Origin: Iris pallida
Taxonomy: Eukaryota; Streptophyta; Magnoliopsida; Asparagales; Iridaceae
Reading direction: 5' to 3'
DNA: 64,000 bases
Assembly: GCA_029216955.1 (NCBI GenBank)
Contig: JANAVB010031417.1
Coordinates: 16,075,055 to 16,139,054, forward strand
In this document: piece by piece, positions 1-8,680 of the stretch
Layout: each line of letters begins with the position of its first letter
Numbering within the stretch: the stretch's first letter is position 1
Made by a program: the position numbers and the translations under genes
The notes under the pieces: generated by a model
Told to the model about the DNA's origin: nothing
The model's input: the letters and a program-made list of their open reading frames with translations, nothing else
Databases searched by the model: none

Positions 1-634
1 CAATGGCTCTATTTTTTTTTTCTTTTTTTTTTCATATAACCTTATATCTTGAAGTGTCAGCAAAATTTTGTTAATATTTTATTCAGTTATTGGTTCGTGC
101 TCTCTTTCTTACAAGTACTATTGAGGGCAGAGTGAATCATCAGGAAGTCATGTTAGAATGTTGATATGTGCATATTGATGCCTTAGTTTAGTTAGCAATT
201 TTCTTCTCAGAAGCCAAAGGTTCAAGATTTAGCATAGATCATGGTTGGAGAATATTGCTAGGGAATCCAATGGCAGTACAAATAAGGAATATGAATATGC
301 AAATAGATTGTTATTAATCCTATTGGTGCTACTATAGATATTTGAACTTTAAAGTTTCTGTAATTTGGTCTTCTAGATGGAAAAAATATAGTGAACATAT
401 TTGAACTTTAAAGTTTCTGTAATTTGGTATTCTAGATGGTAAAAAAATATAGTGAACTGTTTGTATTGACATGATAATTGAAAAAATATACTCTATTTGC
501 ATGACAACAAATATTCTTTCCTGGAATCCCCTAGGTAGATGGCCATATATCACTGATACATGAGTGAAAAATCAAAGTTTTCCTATACATTTGGTTGATT
601 ATTTTTCAGTTAAAGGTTGTATATAATGCACTCA
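1..634. other. AT-rich intergenic DNA, no gene seen
   Basis: No credible coding frame, RNA gene or terminal repeat was recognised here. The only structure is a short tandem duplication at 338-457, listed separately. The right border is set by the TIR transposon that starts at 635. Confidence 0.6.
338..457. repeat. Tandem duplication, unit about 59 bp, two copies
   Basis: Copy 1 (338-396) and copy 2 (397-457) both begin ATATTTGAACTTTAAAG and end ATATAGTGAAC. They differ by a substitution and small A-run insertions. The apparent minus-strand reading frame across 332-553 only reflects this duplication. Confidence 0.85.
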
Positions 635-1805
635 GGGCCTGTTTGGTTGCTGGAGACTGCAATAAAAGTGAAGGAAAAATTGCAACTCAGCTGAACTCTT
701 GTGAGTTCAGCTGTTTGGTTGCACAGCTAAAACTCTTCCGATTTTTTTTGATTTGACATGGTCCAGTTCTTGTCTCCCCTTCTTTTCACCATTTTCACAT
801 CCATCCAGTTCCATTCAATTTTTGTTGAAACTGGTAGGAACTCCGGAATGAACTCCGGAAGGGAAAAAAAAGAGTGATGGGGGCTCCGGCCTTGACAAGT
901 CAGAGAGGGGTGCGAGGCCGAAAGAGGAGCTCCGGCTGGGCTTTGGCCTTGACGAGGTTGATGGGGGCTCCGGCCTTGACAAGTTGAGAGAGGGGCGGAG
1001 GCGCGAGCTCGAGCCACCCGCAGCGACGACCTCGAGCCCTCCGCAGCGACGACCTCGAGCCACTCGGAGCGACCTCGAGCGCGGGGACTCGTCTTCTTCC
1101 TCGAGTGGGGCTCGCCTGCGAGAGAAGAGAGATGAGGGGAAGGGTCACAGACTTTTCTTTAGGTTTTTTTGGGAATTTTTTTGGGGGAATTTATTTAGAA
1201 TTTTTGAGTGGTGTATAGAGGGAGAGAGAGAGAAATATGGGGTATAAAGTTGGTGTTAGCATACATTTGTAAATTAGAATTTTTGAGTGGACCTCGAGTC
1301 CTCCAGAGAGTTCTTTGTAAATTATGATAATTATGATAATGAATATAATTATAATTTGTGTAATTATAGTTATGGTTATGATAATTAATATAATTATAAT
1401 AATGGATTATAATTAATACAGGTATGGTTACGGTAATAAATAATAACTAAATTATGATAATGTGTTTTAAATTATATGTCAATTTTATATTATATTTAAA
1501 AAATTATTATGTTAATTTGATAATTTAAAATATCAATTAAAATAATCAATAGTTATTTGATAATTTTTATTTTGAAAATATTCCATAATTAATTTAATTA
1601 GGGATTATCATATCTACAATCCCAATATTCACTTTCAACAACCATCCAAACAACCGAACTCCATTTTTTTCCACTTTCAACAACCATCCAAACACCAAAT
1701 CCATTTTTCTTCCACTTGCAGGAGACACAAATTACTACATCCAAACACATTTTGGTAAGTGCCACTTTCACACTTTCAAAGAGTTACATCTATCCAAACA
1801 GCCCC
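635..1805. mobile_element. Non-autonomous TIR DNA transposon, PIF/Harbinger (Tourist)-like
   Basis: The left end reads GGGCCTGTTTGG and the right end is its near-perfect inverse, CCAAACAGCCCC. The bases TCA flank both ends (632-634 and 1806-1808), a possible 3-bp target duplication. This terminus is typical of Tourist-like PIF/Harbinger elements, although their usual target is TWA, so the superfamily is an inference. Inside the right half, CATCCAAAC-type motifs recur near 1643, 1688 and 1740, which are subterminal repeats. The left-centre (about 870-1130) is GC-rich, with repeated GCAGCGACGACCTCGAGCC units, and differs in composition from the AT-rich right half. It may be captured host sequence. 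No transposase frame is present, so the element would depend on a helper in trans. Confidence 0.6.
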
Positions 1806-1808
1806 TCA

Positions 1809-2440
1809 CACATTGAAGTTTGTAAAACATCTTCCTCTATTATTATTTTAGACACTGGGATTTTCTTTGTAGCTAACACCCACTTTCTTAGATTCCGATA
1901 ATTATTACTTATATTTGTTACTATTTCTTTTCTTAATTATTTTGTCTACTAAATATTTTTTGACCATTCGGCTTTACAGACCAGATAACCATAACAACAA
2001 TGAGAGAGGTCACAAAGCTTGAAGCAATAATAAAAGGAAGGGAATAGCTATGAGGAAGCAAGAGAATGAGGAGAAAATTTTTGCTCAAATTATTTGTACC
2101 TTTATGACATTTTTTAGCATGGTAGTTTTTTTTTTTTTTTTTTTTTTTTTAGCATGGTAGTTAGTTTAGTAAAGTTGTATTAAACATACAATATTTATGT
2201 AAGACATTTCGACTTTATTAGTCTATGTAGCTTACCTTTATCTTTTGTGCATGTACTTATGTTATGGATGTTCATTTACTTAAATTTATATTAAATGATA
2301 TTTACTTTAATTAATGTCAGGAGGATTACAAATATTTATCTATATAATTCAACCTAAATGACGGTTTGAAATTTCAAATATTCTAAACGTTTAAATAAAT
2401 GGTGCCTATATTAATATTATCCAAATAGGAATGTTTTTCT
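1809..2440. other. AT-rich spacer, no gene seen
   Basis: Low-complexity AT-rich sequence with a long T run at about 2127-2150. I saw no coding frame, TIR or LTR end. It may be the internal part of the CACTA element whose right end lies at 2774, but the opposite terminus was not found. Confidence 0.4.
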
Positions 2441-2774
2441 ATCGTTCAAACCCTGTAATATATTCTAGCCGATCAAGAGAAACATAATCTGGAACGCTTA
2501 TTTAGGAATGCTTTATTGATGTTCCAACATTGGCACGCATATAAACTGTTCCAATAAGTGTACATAAAAATTAGTCTGAAACACAATATTAGGAACGCTT
2601 GTTTGGTGTTCCAATACTGGAACGCATATAAAGCGTTCCAATTACCATCCCTTGGAACACCTTTATTCCGTTCCTAGAAATTTGGCAGCCCATAAATAGG
2701 CACGGAATAAAGGTGTTCCTAAAATTTTTTGGAAGGGATTTCTTCCGTTCCAAAAAGGCATTTTTGGTATAGTG
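2441..2774. mobile_element. Terminal region of a CACTA (En/Spm) transposon
   Basis: The segment ends TTTTTGGTATAGTG. Read on the other strand this is CACTATACCAAAAA, the classical CACTA terminus. Upstream lie repeated subterminal motifs of the type GGAACGC...GTTCC (about 2490-2650), as in CACTA subterminal arrays. A perfect 18-bp inverted repeat, beginning GGAACACC, lies at 2654-2671 and 2702-2719. No partner CACTA end and no transposase were found in the window, so this is a truncated or partly lost element. The left limit given here is approximate. Confidence 0.6.
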
Positions 2775-2824
2775 ATATATAAGGTAAAATTATACATGAT
2801 GGATATATACATACATATGTTAAA

Positions 2825-2828
<4 letters not shown>

Positions 2829-2901
<73 letters not shown>
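2829..2901. repeat. (TA)n microsatellite 1
   Basis: Uninterrupted alternating TA of about 36 units, just downstream of the CACTA terminus. Apparent tyrosine/isoleucine reading frames over it are artefacts of the repeat. Confidence 0.95.
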
Positions 2902-2903
<2 letters not shown>

Positions 2904-3018
2904 AAAATACTTAATTATAAAGTATATATACATATACAAATATTGTATACATATATATAATTGTATATATATAATAATATATATACACATGAAAATATAT
3001 ACATATATGTATATAAAT

Positions 3019-3022
<4 letters not shown>

Positions 3023-3083
<61 letters not shown>
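3023..3083. repeat. (TA)n microsatellite 2
   Basis: Second pure TA run of about 30 units. It is separated from the first by TA-rich sequence with scattered C and G. Confidence 0.95.
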
Positions 3084-3087
<4 letters not shown>

Positions 3088-3163
3088 TAAATTTACTAAT
3101 TATAAAAATATATATACATATATAAATACTGCCAATATACATTATATACATATATATATACTA

Positions 3164-3175
<12 letters not shown>

Positions 3176-3254
<79 letters not shown>
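3176..3254. repeat. (TA)n microsatellite 3
   Basis: Third TA run, interrupted once by an extra A. It is followed by a purine tract of GAAAAA units to about 3296. Confidence 0.95.
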
Positions 3255-3255
<1 letters not shown>

Positions 3256-3340
3256 CAAAAAACAGAAAAAGAAAAAGGAAAAGAAAAAGAAATAAATGCA
3301 ACAGCAAGGGGGGGCTCGAACTTGAGCCAGAGCGCGCGCA

Positions 3341-3367
3341 GGGGGGGGGGGGAGGGGGGGGGGGGGG
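3341..3367. repeat. Poly-G tract (C-rich on the minus strand)
   Basis: Twenty-seven bases that are all G except one A at 3353. Such a run can form a G-quadruplex and is prone to length error in sequencing. It borders the sequence that may be a decayed LTR. Confidence 0.9.
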
Positions 3368-4301
3368 TTAAGTCGAGTCGGGCTGGCCAGGGGGTCAGCC
3401 CGAGGGTTGTGTTAGGGTTAGGATTTAGTTTTAATTTATTTAGGTTTTAAGCTAATAACTGTAAACCCGATATAACAAATCCTGTGTCCTGACAGTTAGG
3501 GACACAGGTGTCGCGTGTCCGCGCTAAGCACGACACGTACAGGTCGAATTTATTGTGTCCAGACTTACCCCTAGGACGCTCGTATCCATGCGAACGTCGT
3601 ACGTGAAAACGAGATACGCACGACACGTATTTGACGCTGCCACTTACGTGTCCGACTTCTCGATGGGTTTCGAGGGTGCTCGACGGCGGCTGAGGCGACG
3701 TGGTTGCGGCGGAGTGGTGGCGATCGACTCAGCTCACTGCGGCGAACTCGTCGACGGCGGTGGTGGTCGTGGGGTTGTTCTAGGGTTAGGGCTGAGTCTA
3801 GGGTTTGTTTTGTAGGGAAGGGAGGTCGGTTGGGGGCGTCGTGCTGGCCGGAAATGGCGGGGGCAGTCGCCGGTCATCTCGACGTCGGTCGTCGGTCAGG
3901 GAGTGGGTAGGATTAGGGTTAGCATTTAGGTCCCTGTAGTTTAGGTAATTGCAAATAGGTCCCTAGCAGAGTCTAAATGCAAAATAGAATTTGCATTCCA
4001 CACTTGAAAACATTTAATTAATTACAAACTGATATTAAAACAATTCTAATAATTACAAAACCATATTAAAACAATTTTAATATTTACAAAATAATATTTA
4101 AACAATCTAATTAATTGCAAAAGTCAATTAAAATATTTTAGAAAATTGTAAATTGATATTTTAGCATTTAAAACTCATTTAAAACTTATTTAAAAATTCT
4201 AGAAAATTTCCTAAAAATTATAATAAATATTTTAAGGCTAAAAATGACATTAATAATCAATTAACACTAATTAAATAATTTTTGAAAAATAGGGGCTTAC
4301 A
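3368..4301. other. Unclassified repeat-like DNA, possibly a decayed minus-strand LTR
   Basis: There is no recognisable gene. The right edge, just before a poly-C run, reads GGGGCTTACA. On the minus strand this would be a TGTAAGCCCC start, like the starts of plant Ty3/gypsy LTRs. The middle (3660-3910) is GC-rich and the right third is AT-rich with many AATTA/AAAT motifs. Two overlapping plus-strand frames (3555-3815 and 3704-3910) are GC-skewed and have no recognised domain. A left LTR end was not identified, so the assignment is weak. Confidence 0.25.
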
Positions 4302-4784
4302 CCCCCCCCCCCCCCGCAGTCGCCGTCGTGCGCCTCACCATCAATGACCCTCATCCTCCCTCCCCCGCTCTTTCTCCGACCGGCTCCGTCGTGCGCGACG
4401 CTGCTCATCCCTGCCACGCTTGCGACCTCGCTCCCCCTCTCTATTTCTTCGCCCGCCACCCGCCGCGTGTGCCGCTGCTCCTCCTGTCGCGTGCGCCCCC
4501 GCTCCCCCTCTTTCTTCGGCCGGCCCTACTACTAGCTGCTACTGTTGCTACTGCCATCGCCGATGCTAGCTGCTGCTGTCGACGACGGCAAAAAGGGAGG
4601 GCGGAGAAAGAGAGAGGGAGGAGAGAGAGCACGACGGGGGGCAGTGGTGGGGGGCAGGAGGGCGAGAAAGATAAGGGAGGAGAGAGAGCACGACGGAGGG
4701 GCAGCAGGGGGTGGGGGCAGCAGCAGGTGGCGGAGGGTGCTGCGGCGGAGGGCGAGGTGGTCTTGTGATAAGAGACAACGGAGA
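4302..4784. other. C-run followed by GC-rich, low-complexity DNA; no supported gene
   Basis: A C run at 4302-4315 leads into about 470 bp of GC-rich sequence, C-rich first and AGGGAG-rich later. Frames are open on both strands, but all give Pro/Arg/Ser/Gly-rich, low-complexity translations with no domain. A GC-rich block next to the GGTCAAAA-type repeat also occurs, inverted, at about 48120-48221. Both may therefore be parts of the same repeat family rather than host coding sequence. Confidence 0.45.
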
Positions 4785-4957
4785 AGGGGTATTTTGGTCA
4801 AAAAATTTGGGTCAAAAGAGTTGATCGTCAGTCCTAGACGATTTTCGTCAAAAGTGGAGGGTGTCTTACATTATTGCAAAACAGTGGGGTGCACCGTGAA
4901 ATGTGGTAAACAAAGTGGGGGGCAAGTCAAAATTTCTCTAAAAATTTTAGAAAATTT
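4785..4957. repeat. Copy of a dispersed GGTCAAAA / GTGGGGTGCA repeat
   Basis: It contains TTTTGGTCAAAA, TCGTCAAAAGTGGAGGG, CAGTGGGGTGCACCG and CAAAGTGGGGGGCAAGTC in order. The same motifs recur inverted at 4958-5095, direct at 5146-5246 plus 22129-22175, and inverted at about 47944-48140. It is therefore a multi-copy, probably MITE-like or fold-back terminal sequence. Confidence 0.7.
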
Positions 4958-5246
4958 TTGAGTTACACCCCATATTATTTAACCATATTCAAGATACACC
5001 CCACAGTTTTATCATAATATATAATACCCCCCCGCTTTCGTCAAAAACTGACGGTCAACTCCGTTGACCGTTAAGTTTTGATCGAAATACCCCTTACTTT
5101 TTTCCAAGCTGACGAGGGAGAACTAGTAATAATGGTAATTTGTTAGGGGTATTTCGGTCAAAAATTAACAGTCAACATAGTTGACCTTTACTTTTTGACG
5201 AAAGTGGAGGGTATTATCATTATGGTAAAGCAGTGGAGTGCACCTT
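4958..5246. mobile_element. Fold-back MITE-like element, split by element A (rest at 22129-22175)
   Basis: The left arm (about 4958-5095) runs from GAGTTACACCCC to GTTGACCGTTAAG...AAATACCCC. The right arm runs inverted from AGGGGTATTTCGGTCAAAA (about 5152) to 5246 and resumes after element A at 22129 with TTGAATATCG...GTGGGGTGCAACTC. The two arms form an inverted repeat of over 100 bp around a spacer of about 50 bp. Element A inserted in the right arm and duplicated ACCTT (5242-5246 and 22124-22128). No coding potential is present. The superfamily is undetermined because its own target duplication is not clear. Confidence 0.65.
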
Positions 5247-5510
5247 TGTCACTTTTCGTTCCCAGAATACGTATTTTAATACATGTACTGCTTGAATATA
5301 TTTATTTAATATTTATCATGTATTGCTCTGTAATTAAACCCCATTAATTTCATGTTAATTAATTTTCTGCAATTTTATTTCTGTATTTTATTTCTTGCTT
5401 TTATACTCTGCTTTAGCTTTACTTTGGGTTCGGCTTGAATTGGTTTAGTTAGTTGGTTCATCATGAACCGAAACAAACCCCCACCTACCACCACCTCTTT
5501 CATTTAAAGC

Positions 5511-5590
5511 CATCCCCTTTTTTCTCTCTCCATTACTTCACCATTAATCTCCTTCTTCCTCATAACTCCTCCCCCACCTACTCAGCCGCC
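5511..5590 (+). promoter_or_regulatory. Putative core promoter of the A-type LTR (TATA-like box and pyrimidine patch)
   Basis: CATTTAAAGCC at about 5511-5521 is followed by a CT-rich run (TTTTTTCTCTCTCC and CTCCTTCTTCCTC), resembling a plant TATA box with a Y patch. Related LTRs have TTATAA-type or TTTAAA-type boxes at equivalent distances from the LTR start: C near 21007-21015 on the minus strand, F near 52338-52346, B near 21522-21535. The conserved position about 200-270 bp from the LTR start supports promoter function. The start site itself is inferred. Confidence 0.45.
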
Positions 5591-5929
5591 AAGGCAAGTG
5601 CCAAACTTGCTTCTTGATGGATCACCATTATTATTATTCTATCATCTTCCTTACTTGATTTTGAGCCTCTTTAGTACTTAGTATTTCCAATTTCCATGGT
5701 TCATTTCTTGTAGATCTAAGTTTAATGTATTTTTGGATTTCTTAGGTTTTGATCTAGTAAACTTTATTATCTTTAAGTTTTGATAGTTCCATGTTGTAGA
5801 GAATTTCGTTCTACCCTATTTTGACCTATGGAAGTTCAGATTTGGGATTGGAATGAAGGATTTAGAGAGCTTAGAAGCAATAGTTTCCATGGTTCTGTCC
5901 TTCGATAAATTCGGAGAAGAACAGACCTG

Positions 5930-6509
5930 ACCGCATGAGTTTTTCATGCGGCAAGTCTTTTCCAGCCGCATATAAATTTTGAGCCGCATAAGAGGAGCTG
6001 GCCGCATGAATAGTTCGACCGCATGAAGCGTAGCTAGCCGCATAAAGAGTTTCAGCCGCATGAAGATTCCGGCCGCATGGCATTATCTTGGCCGCATAAG
6101 TTTTCTCTGCCGCATGAGTTTCCATTTGGCCGCAGCCGCATGAGTTTTCATTTGGACGCAGCCGCATGAGTTTTCATTTGGTCGCAGTCGCATGAGTTTC
6201 CATTTGGCCGCAGCCGCACGTACTCCTGTCCATCGTAGCCGCATGAAGAGTTCGACCGCATAAGAGATTTTTAGCCGCATGGACTAAATCATTTTCTCGC
6301 CGCATGAGCACTATTTTTCTTTAGCCGCATAGAATTTGTTTCTTCCTCAGCTGCATGATACTGCACCCTCTTGGCTGCATGCCAGCGAGCCGCATGAGGC
6401 TTGGTTCCACCCTAGTCGCATGAGCGAGAACCCCAGCCGCATAAGGCTTGTAACTTCTCGACCGCATAGGCATTGAGCCGCATGGAATCCCAATTACCTG
6501 GTCGCATGA
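5930..6509 (+). repeat. GCCGCATGAG minisatellite in the 5' LTR of A
   Basis: There are some 25 irregular units built on (A/G)CCGCAT(G/A)AG. They include a perfect hairpin near 5931-5953 (CCGCATGAG, then TCATGCGG) and a 24-bp sub-array with the core CATGAGTTTCCATTTGG at about 6109-6215. The sub-array has four units here and three in the 3' LTR. Minus-strand reading frames rich in MRLR / HAAE are translations of this array, not genes. Confidence 0.9.
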
Positions 6510-7665
6510 ACTATAGTCCCTAATGCCTTTTGGCTGATTCTCGTCCCTGAGTTAACATTGATTGACATTAATTAACATCGATTGACATGGATTGGTATTA
6601 ATTAACATTAAAATTATTATCTTGGCATTAATTAGCATTAACTGTTATCTAAATTAATTATTGATCATGCGTTCCTAGTTGAAACTAAGAGACTGGCTAG
6701 TCGTCTTATTGAATTGAATGAATGAGACACGTTCATATTAGTTATGAACTATTGAAATCGACTGGCTAATCCCGAATATTGGCATACATGCACATGCAGA
6801 CTTCAATTTATTTGTTATTTATTTATCTTACCAAAGAAGCATGTGTACTTTATGGTCAAGGCATGATTATTCCGTGGTTAGTTTTGATTGTTGCATTACG
6901 CTATGTAAGACCTACAACCTAACCGCACGGGCATCGTTGTAGAGTTGTGCATATCGTACCCCGTACGAAAGTACTCATTTGAATGACCATGACCCACGGC
7001 ATGGGATTTCATTCAACGTAGAGACTATTAAGTTAAATAAAATAATAATTGCATGGAGAAAATGGATTCCCGAGTTCTTACATGGCAGCCCTCTTGGGAC
7101 TAGTAGTGCCCGACAGGCCGGTTGGTCCCCACAGATACTACAAATCTACCACACGGGCAGAGAGCGGTATCTGGTTATATTATCTATGGTATATAGTATA
7201 TTGATGACGGGCGTCCCGCTGGGACTCGTCTAATTCATGATTGGCGTAATTGATTGACTGGGTAAACTAGCCTTGCTTGCACATAGTAAGAACTGAAGAA
7301 TCTTTATTGCATAATTCTAGGATAACTTGGAACTCACAATAGCAAGCCGTAGTATTTGCATGGCCGTTTAAACTGATTTGTTTGTGTACTATACCTACTA
7401 TGTTACCTAACTGAGATGATCAGAATGTCAGGACATGACGGGCCAACTTCTGTCCTTGTTTGGTTGAAAAGTTGGTTCGAAGTGTCGTAATGCTATGTGA
7501 GTCCTAGTAGATAGCAGAGATCTATTATCATATTCTCTTCTTACTGGTTTATTCCTCATATCGTGCTCCCTTGCGGTACTTGCTATTAGAGGTCTAACCT
7601 CTCTGGTTTTGCATGGCCAGATCTAGAGCCGGTCCCTGAGGATCCAGCTTACTTCCACCTCCAAG

Positions 7666-7703
7666 ATGGTCAATACTAGAGGAATGATCGCAGGAGGACT
7701 CGA
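7666..7703 (+). CDS. Putative LTR-encoded first exon of Gag (5' LTR of A)
   Basis: ATG at 7666 opens a frame reading MVNTRGMIAGGL plus two bases of a Glu codon. It stops at GA/GTGGGT, a plausible splice donor (GT at 7704-7705). Removing 7704-8325 joins it in frame to GTSSAPVRAGQQQ, the start of the Gag-like frame, at an acceptor with a long T-rich tract (CCTTTTCTTAG). Four other LTRs in the window keep an ATG frame of type MVxTR at the same place, each ending at GA/GT in the same codon phase: 15705-15742, 16226-16257, 18677-18708 and 50077-50108. The frame in A is 6 nt, two codons, longer than in B, C and F. The conservation is seen in the sequence; splicing is inferred. Confidence 0.5.
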
Positions 7704-8325
7704 GTGGGTTTCTTACTTCCTCGCTCATTTTGTGAATTACTTTATACTTTGCCGCTTGGCACCGACATGTTAGTCGGATTGTCTTGTACCTACTTTTGCA
7801 TAATTGTAACTAAGTCAAGCTGCAGCTGATAACAATTGTGTATACTTGCTACATTCTCTGGCTATATTTTGTAAAGCCAGATATCAAGAACATTTTGACT
7901 GAGAGTTTGGGACGCCTTACTGCTTTATCTCACATGTTCTCTATTTCTGTTCCTTGTTTGAACGATTGAGACAATAGATGTAAAGTGACCATAGTAAGAC
8001 TTTTATGTAGTATGCACCCCCTCGTCTTATTAGACAGCATTGATCGTATTATACGGTATTCATCTACCCGTAATACGTAGCTGGCTGAGTCATTCCCCCG
8101 CTCTCCAGTATTCTGGTTCTGAGGCGTGACAAGGTTTTAGTGGTGGCCCATACAGGTCTGATTTCAGACTTGTGGGGTGTTTTAATAGGATGTCTCAATC
8201 ACACATGTTCCCCTTTGATCTCATAATTCGTTGATTCTCAACTCCAGCTTGACATTCCAGTATCCCTTGACTTTATTGATCCTTCATGTCCGGTCGTTTG
8301 ATTGTTCTTTTGTTCCTTTTCTTAG
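7704..8325 (+). other. Putative intron spanning the LTR end and PBS of element A
   Basis: It runs from GT at 7704 to the AG at 8324-8325 that follows GTTCTTTTGTTCCTTTTCTTAG. It is 622 nt long. It would contain the last 428 bp of the LTR and the whole primer-binding region, so a spliced RNA could make Gag but could not prime reverse transcription. This is an inference from donor and acceptor sequence and phase only; no transcript data are available. Confidence 0.42.
8132..8160 (+). other. Primer-binding region of element A
   Basis: Immediately after the LTR comes AGGTTTTAGTGGTGGCCCAT. The same stretch, TTTTAGTGGTGGCCCATGCA, sits at the equivalent place next to the 5' LTR of element G (minus strand, about 33376-33396). 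A conserved TGG-led sequence right after the LTR is what a tRNA primer site looks like. I cannot say which tRNA, and it is not the initiator-Met site used by D, E and the copia element. Confidence 0.55.
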
Positions 8326-8680
8326 GGGCACCTCGTCCGCACCTGTCAGAGCTGGACAGCAACAACATGGACAGCAACATGGACAACATGACCAGGTTGG
8401 TCAGCAACAAGGGTCGGTACTAACTCAGGAGACTATCCAGGAAGAAGTGATAGTGGAAGCAGCAGCTGGATCGCAGTATCCGGATGTTCCACCACCACCA
8501 ACAGTTCCACCTACCCCTGCGAAAATGGACACACCGGCTCTTCTGGAGATCATGAGAGGGATGATGGCTACTCAGCAACATCAGATGTTAGCCCAGCAGC
8601 GCATGCACGCTCAGTTGCAAGAGCAGAACGTATTACTCAACCAAGGGTTGCAGACAGCTTTGGAAAAGGGGCAATGCCGG
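8326..8680 (+). pseudogene. Gag N-terminal part (exon 2), element A
   Basis: The frame reads GTSSAPVRAGQQQHGQ, then a Gln-rich and Pro-rich segment and a predicted helical stretch (MRGMMATQQHQMLAQQRMHA). This matches the usual disordered or coiled N-terminus of plant Ty3/gypsy Gag. The frame is open from 8231, but the residues before 8326 are unlike Gag, and a polypyrimidine-AG lies exactly at the change. I therefore place the start at the acceptor rather than at the Met at 8231. Near 8660-8700 the Gag homology moves to the next frame, so an indel breaks the gene here. Confidence 0.6.

Larger units (their letters stand above)
5247..8131 (+). repeat. 5' LTR of element A (2885 bp)
   Basis: It starts TGTCACTTTTCG and ends GAGGCGTGACA, the TG...CA ends shared with the 3' LTR. 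Landmarks in order are a TATA-like box near 5512 followed by a CT-rich stretch, a GCCGCATGAG minisatellite at 5930-6509, a short ATG frame at 7666-7703 ending at a GT donor, and the conserved GGGGCGTGACA-type end. It is 43 bp longer than the 3' LTR because of unit-number changes in the minisatellite. Confidence 0.95.

Noticed and set aside
2772..3151. Tyr/Ile-rich reading frames on both strands
   Set aside because: Pure TA microsatellite translation.
3405..3425. GTTAGGGTTAGG resembling a telomere repeat
   Set aside because: Only two imperfect units occur, the plant telomere repeat is TTTAGGG, and there is no array.
4271..4961. Several overlapping frames up to 146 residues on both strands
   Set aside because: They come from low-complexity, GC-skewed sequence with Arg/Gly/Ser/Pro runs, no domain, and frames open on both strands at once.
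8231..8325. Met at 8231 as the Gag start of element A
   Set aside because: The 31 residues before 8326 are hydrophobic and unlike Gag, and they end exactly at a polypyrimidine-AG site. The open frame there is probably intronic.
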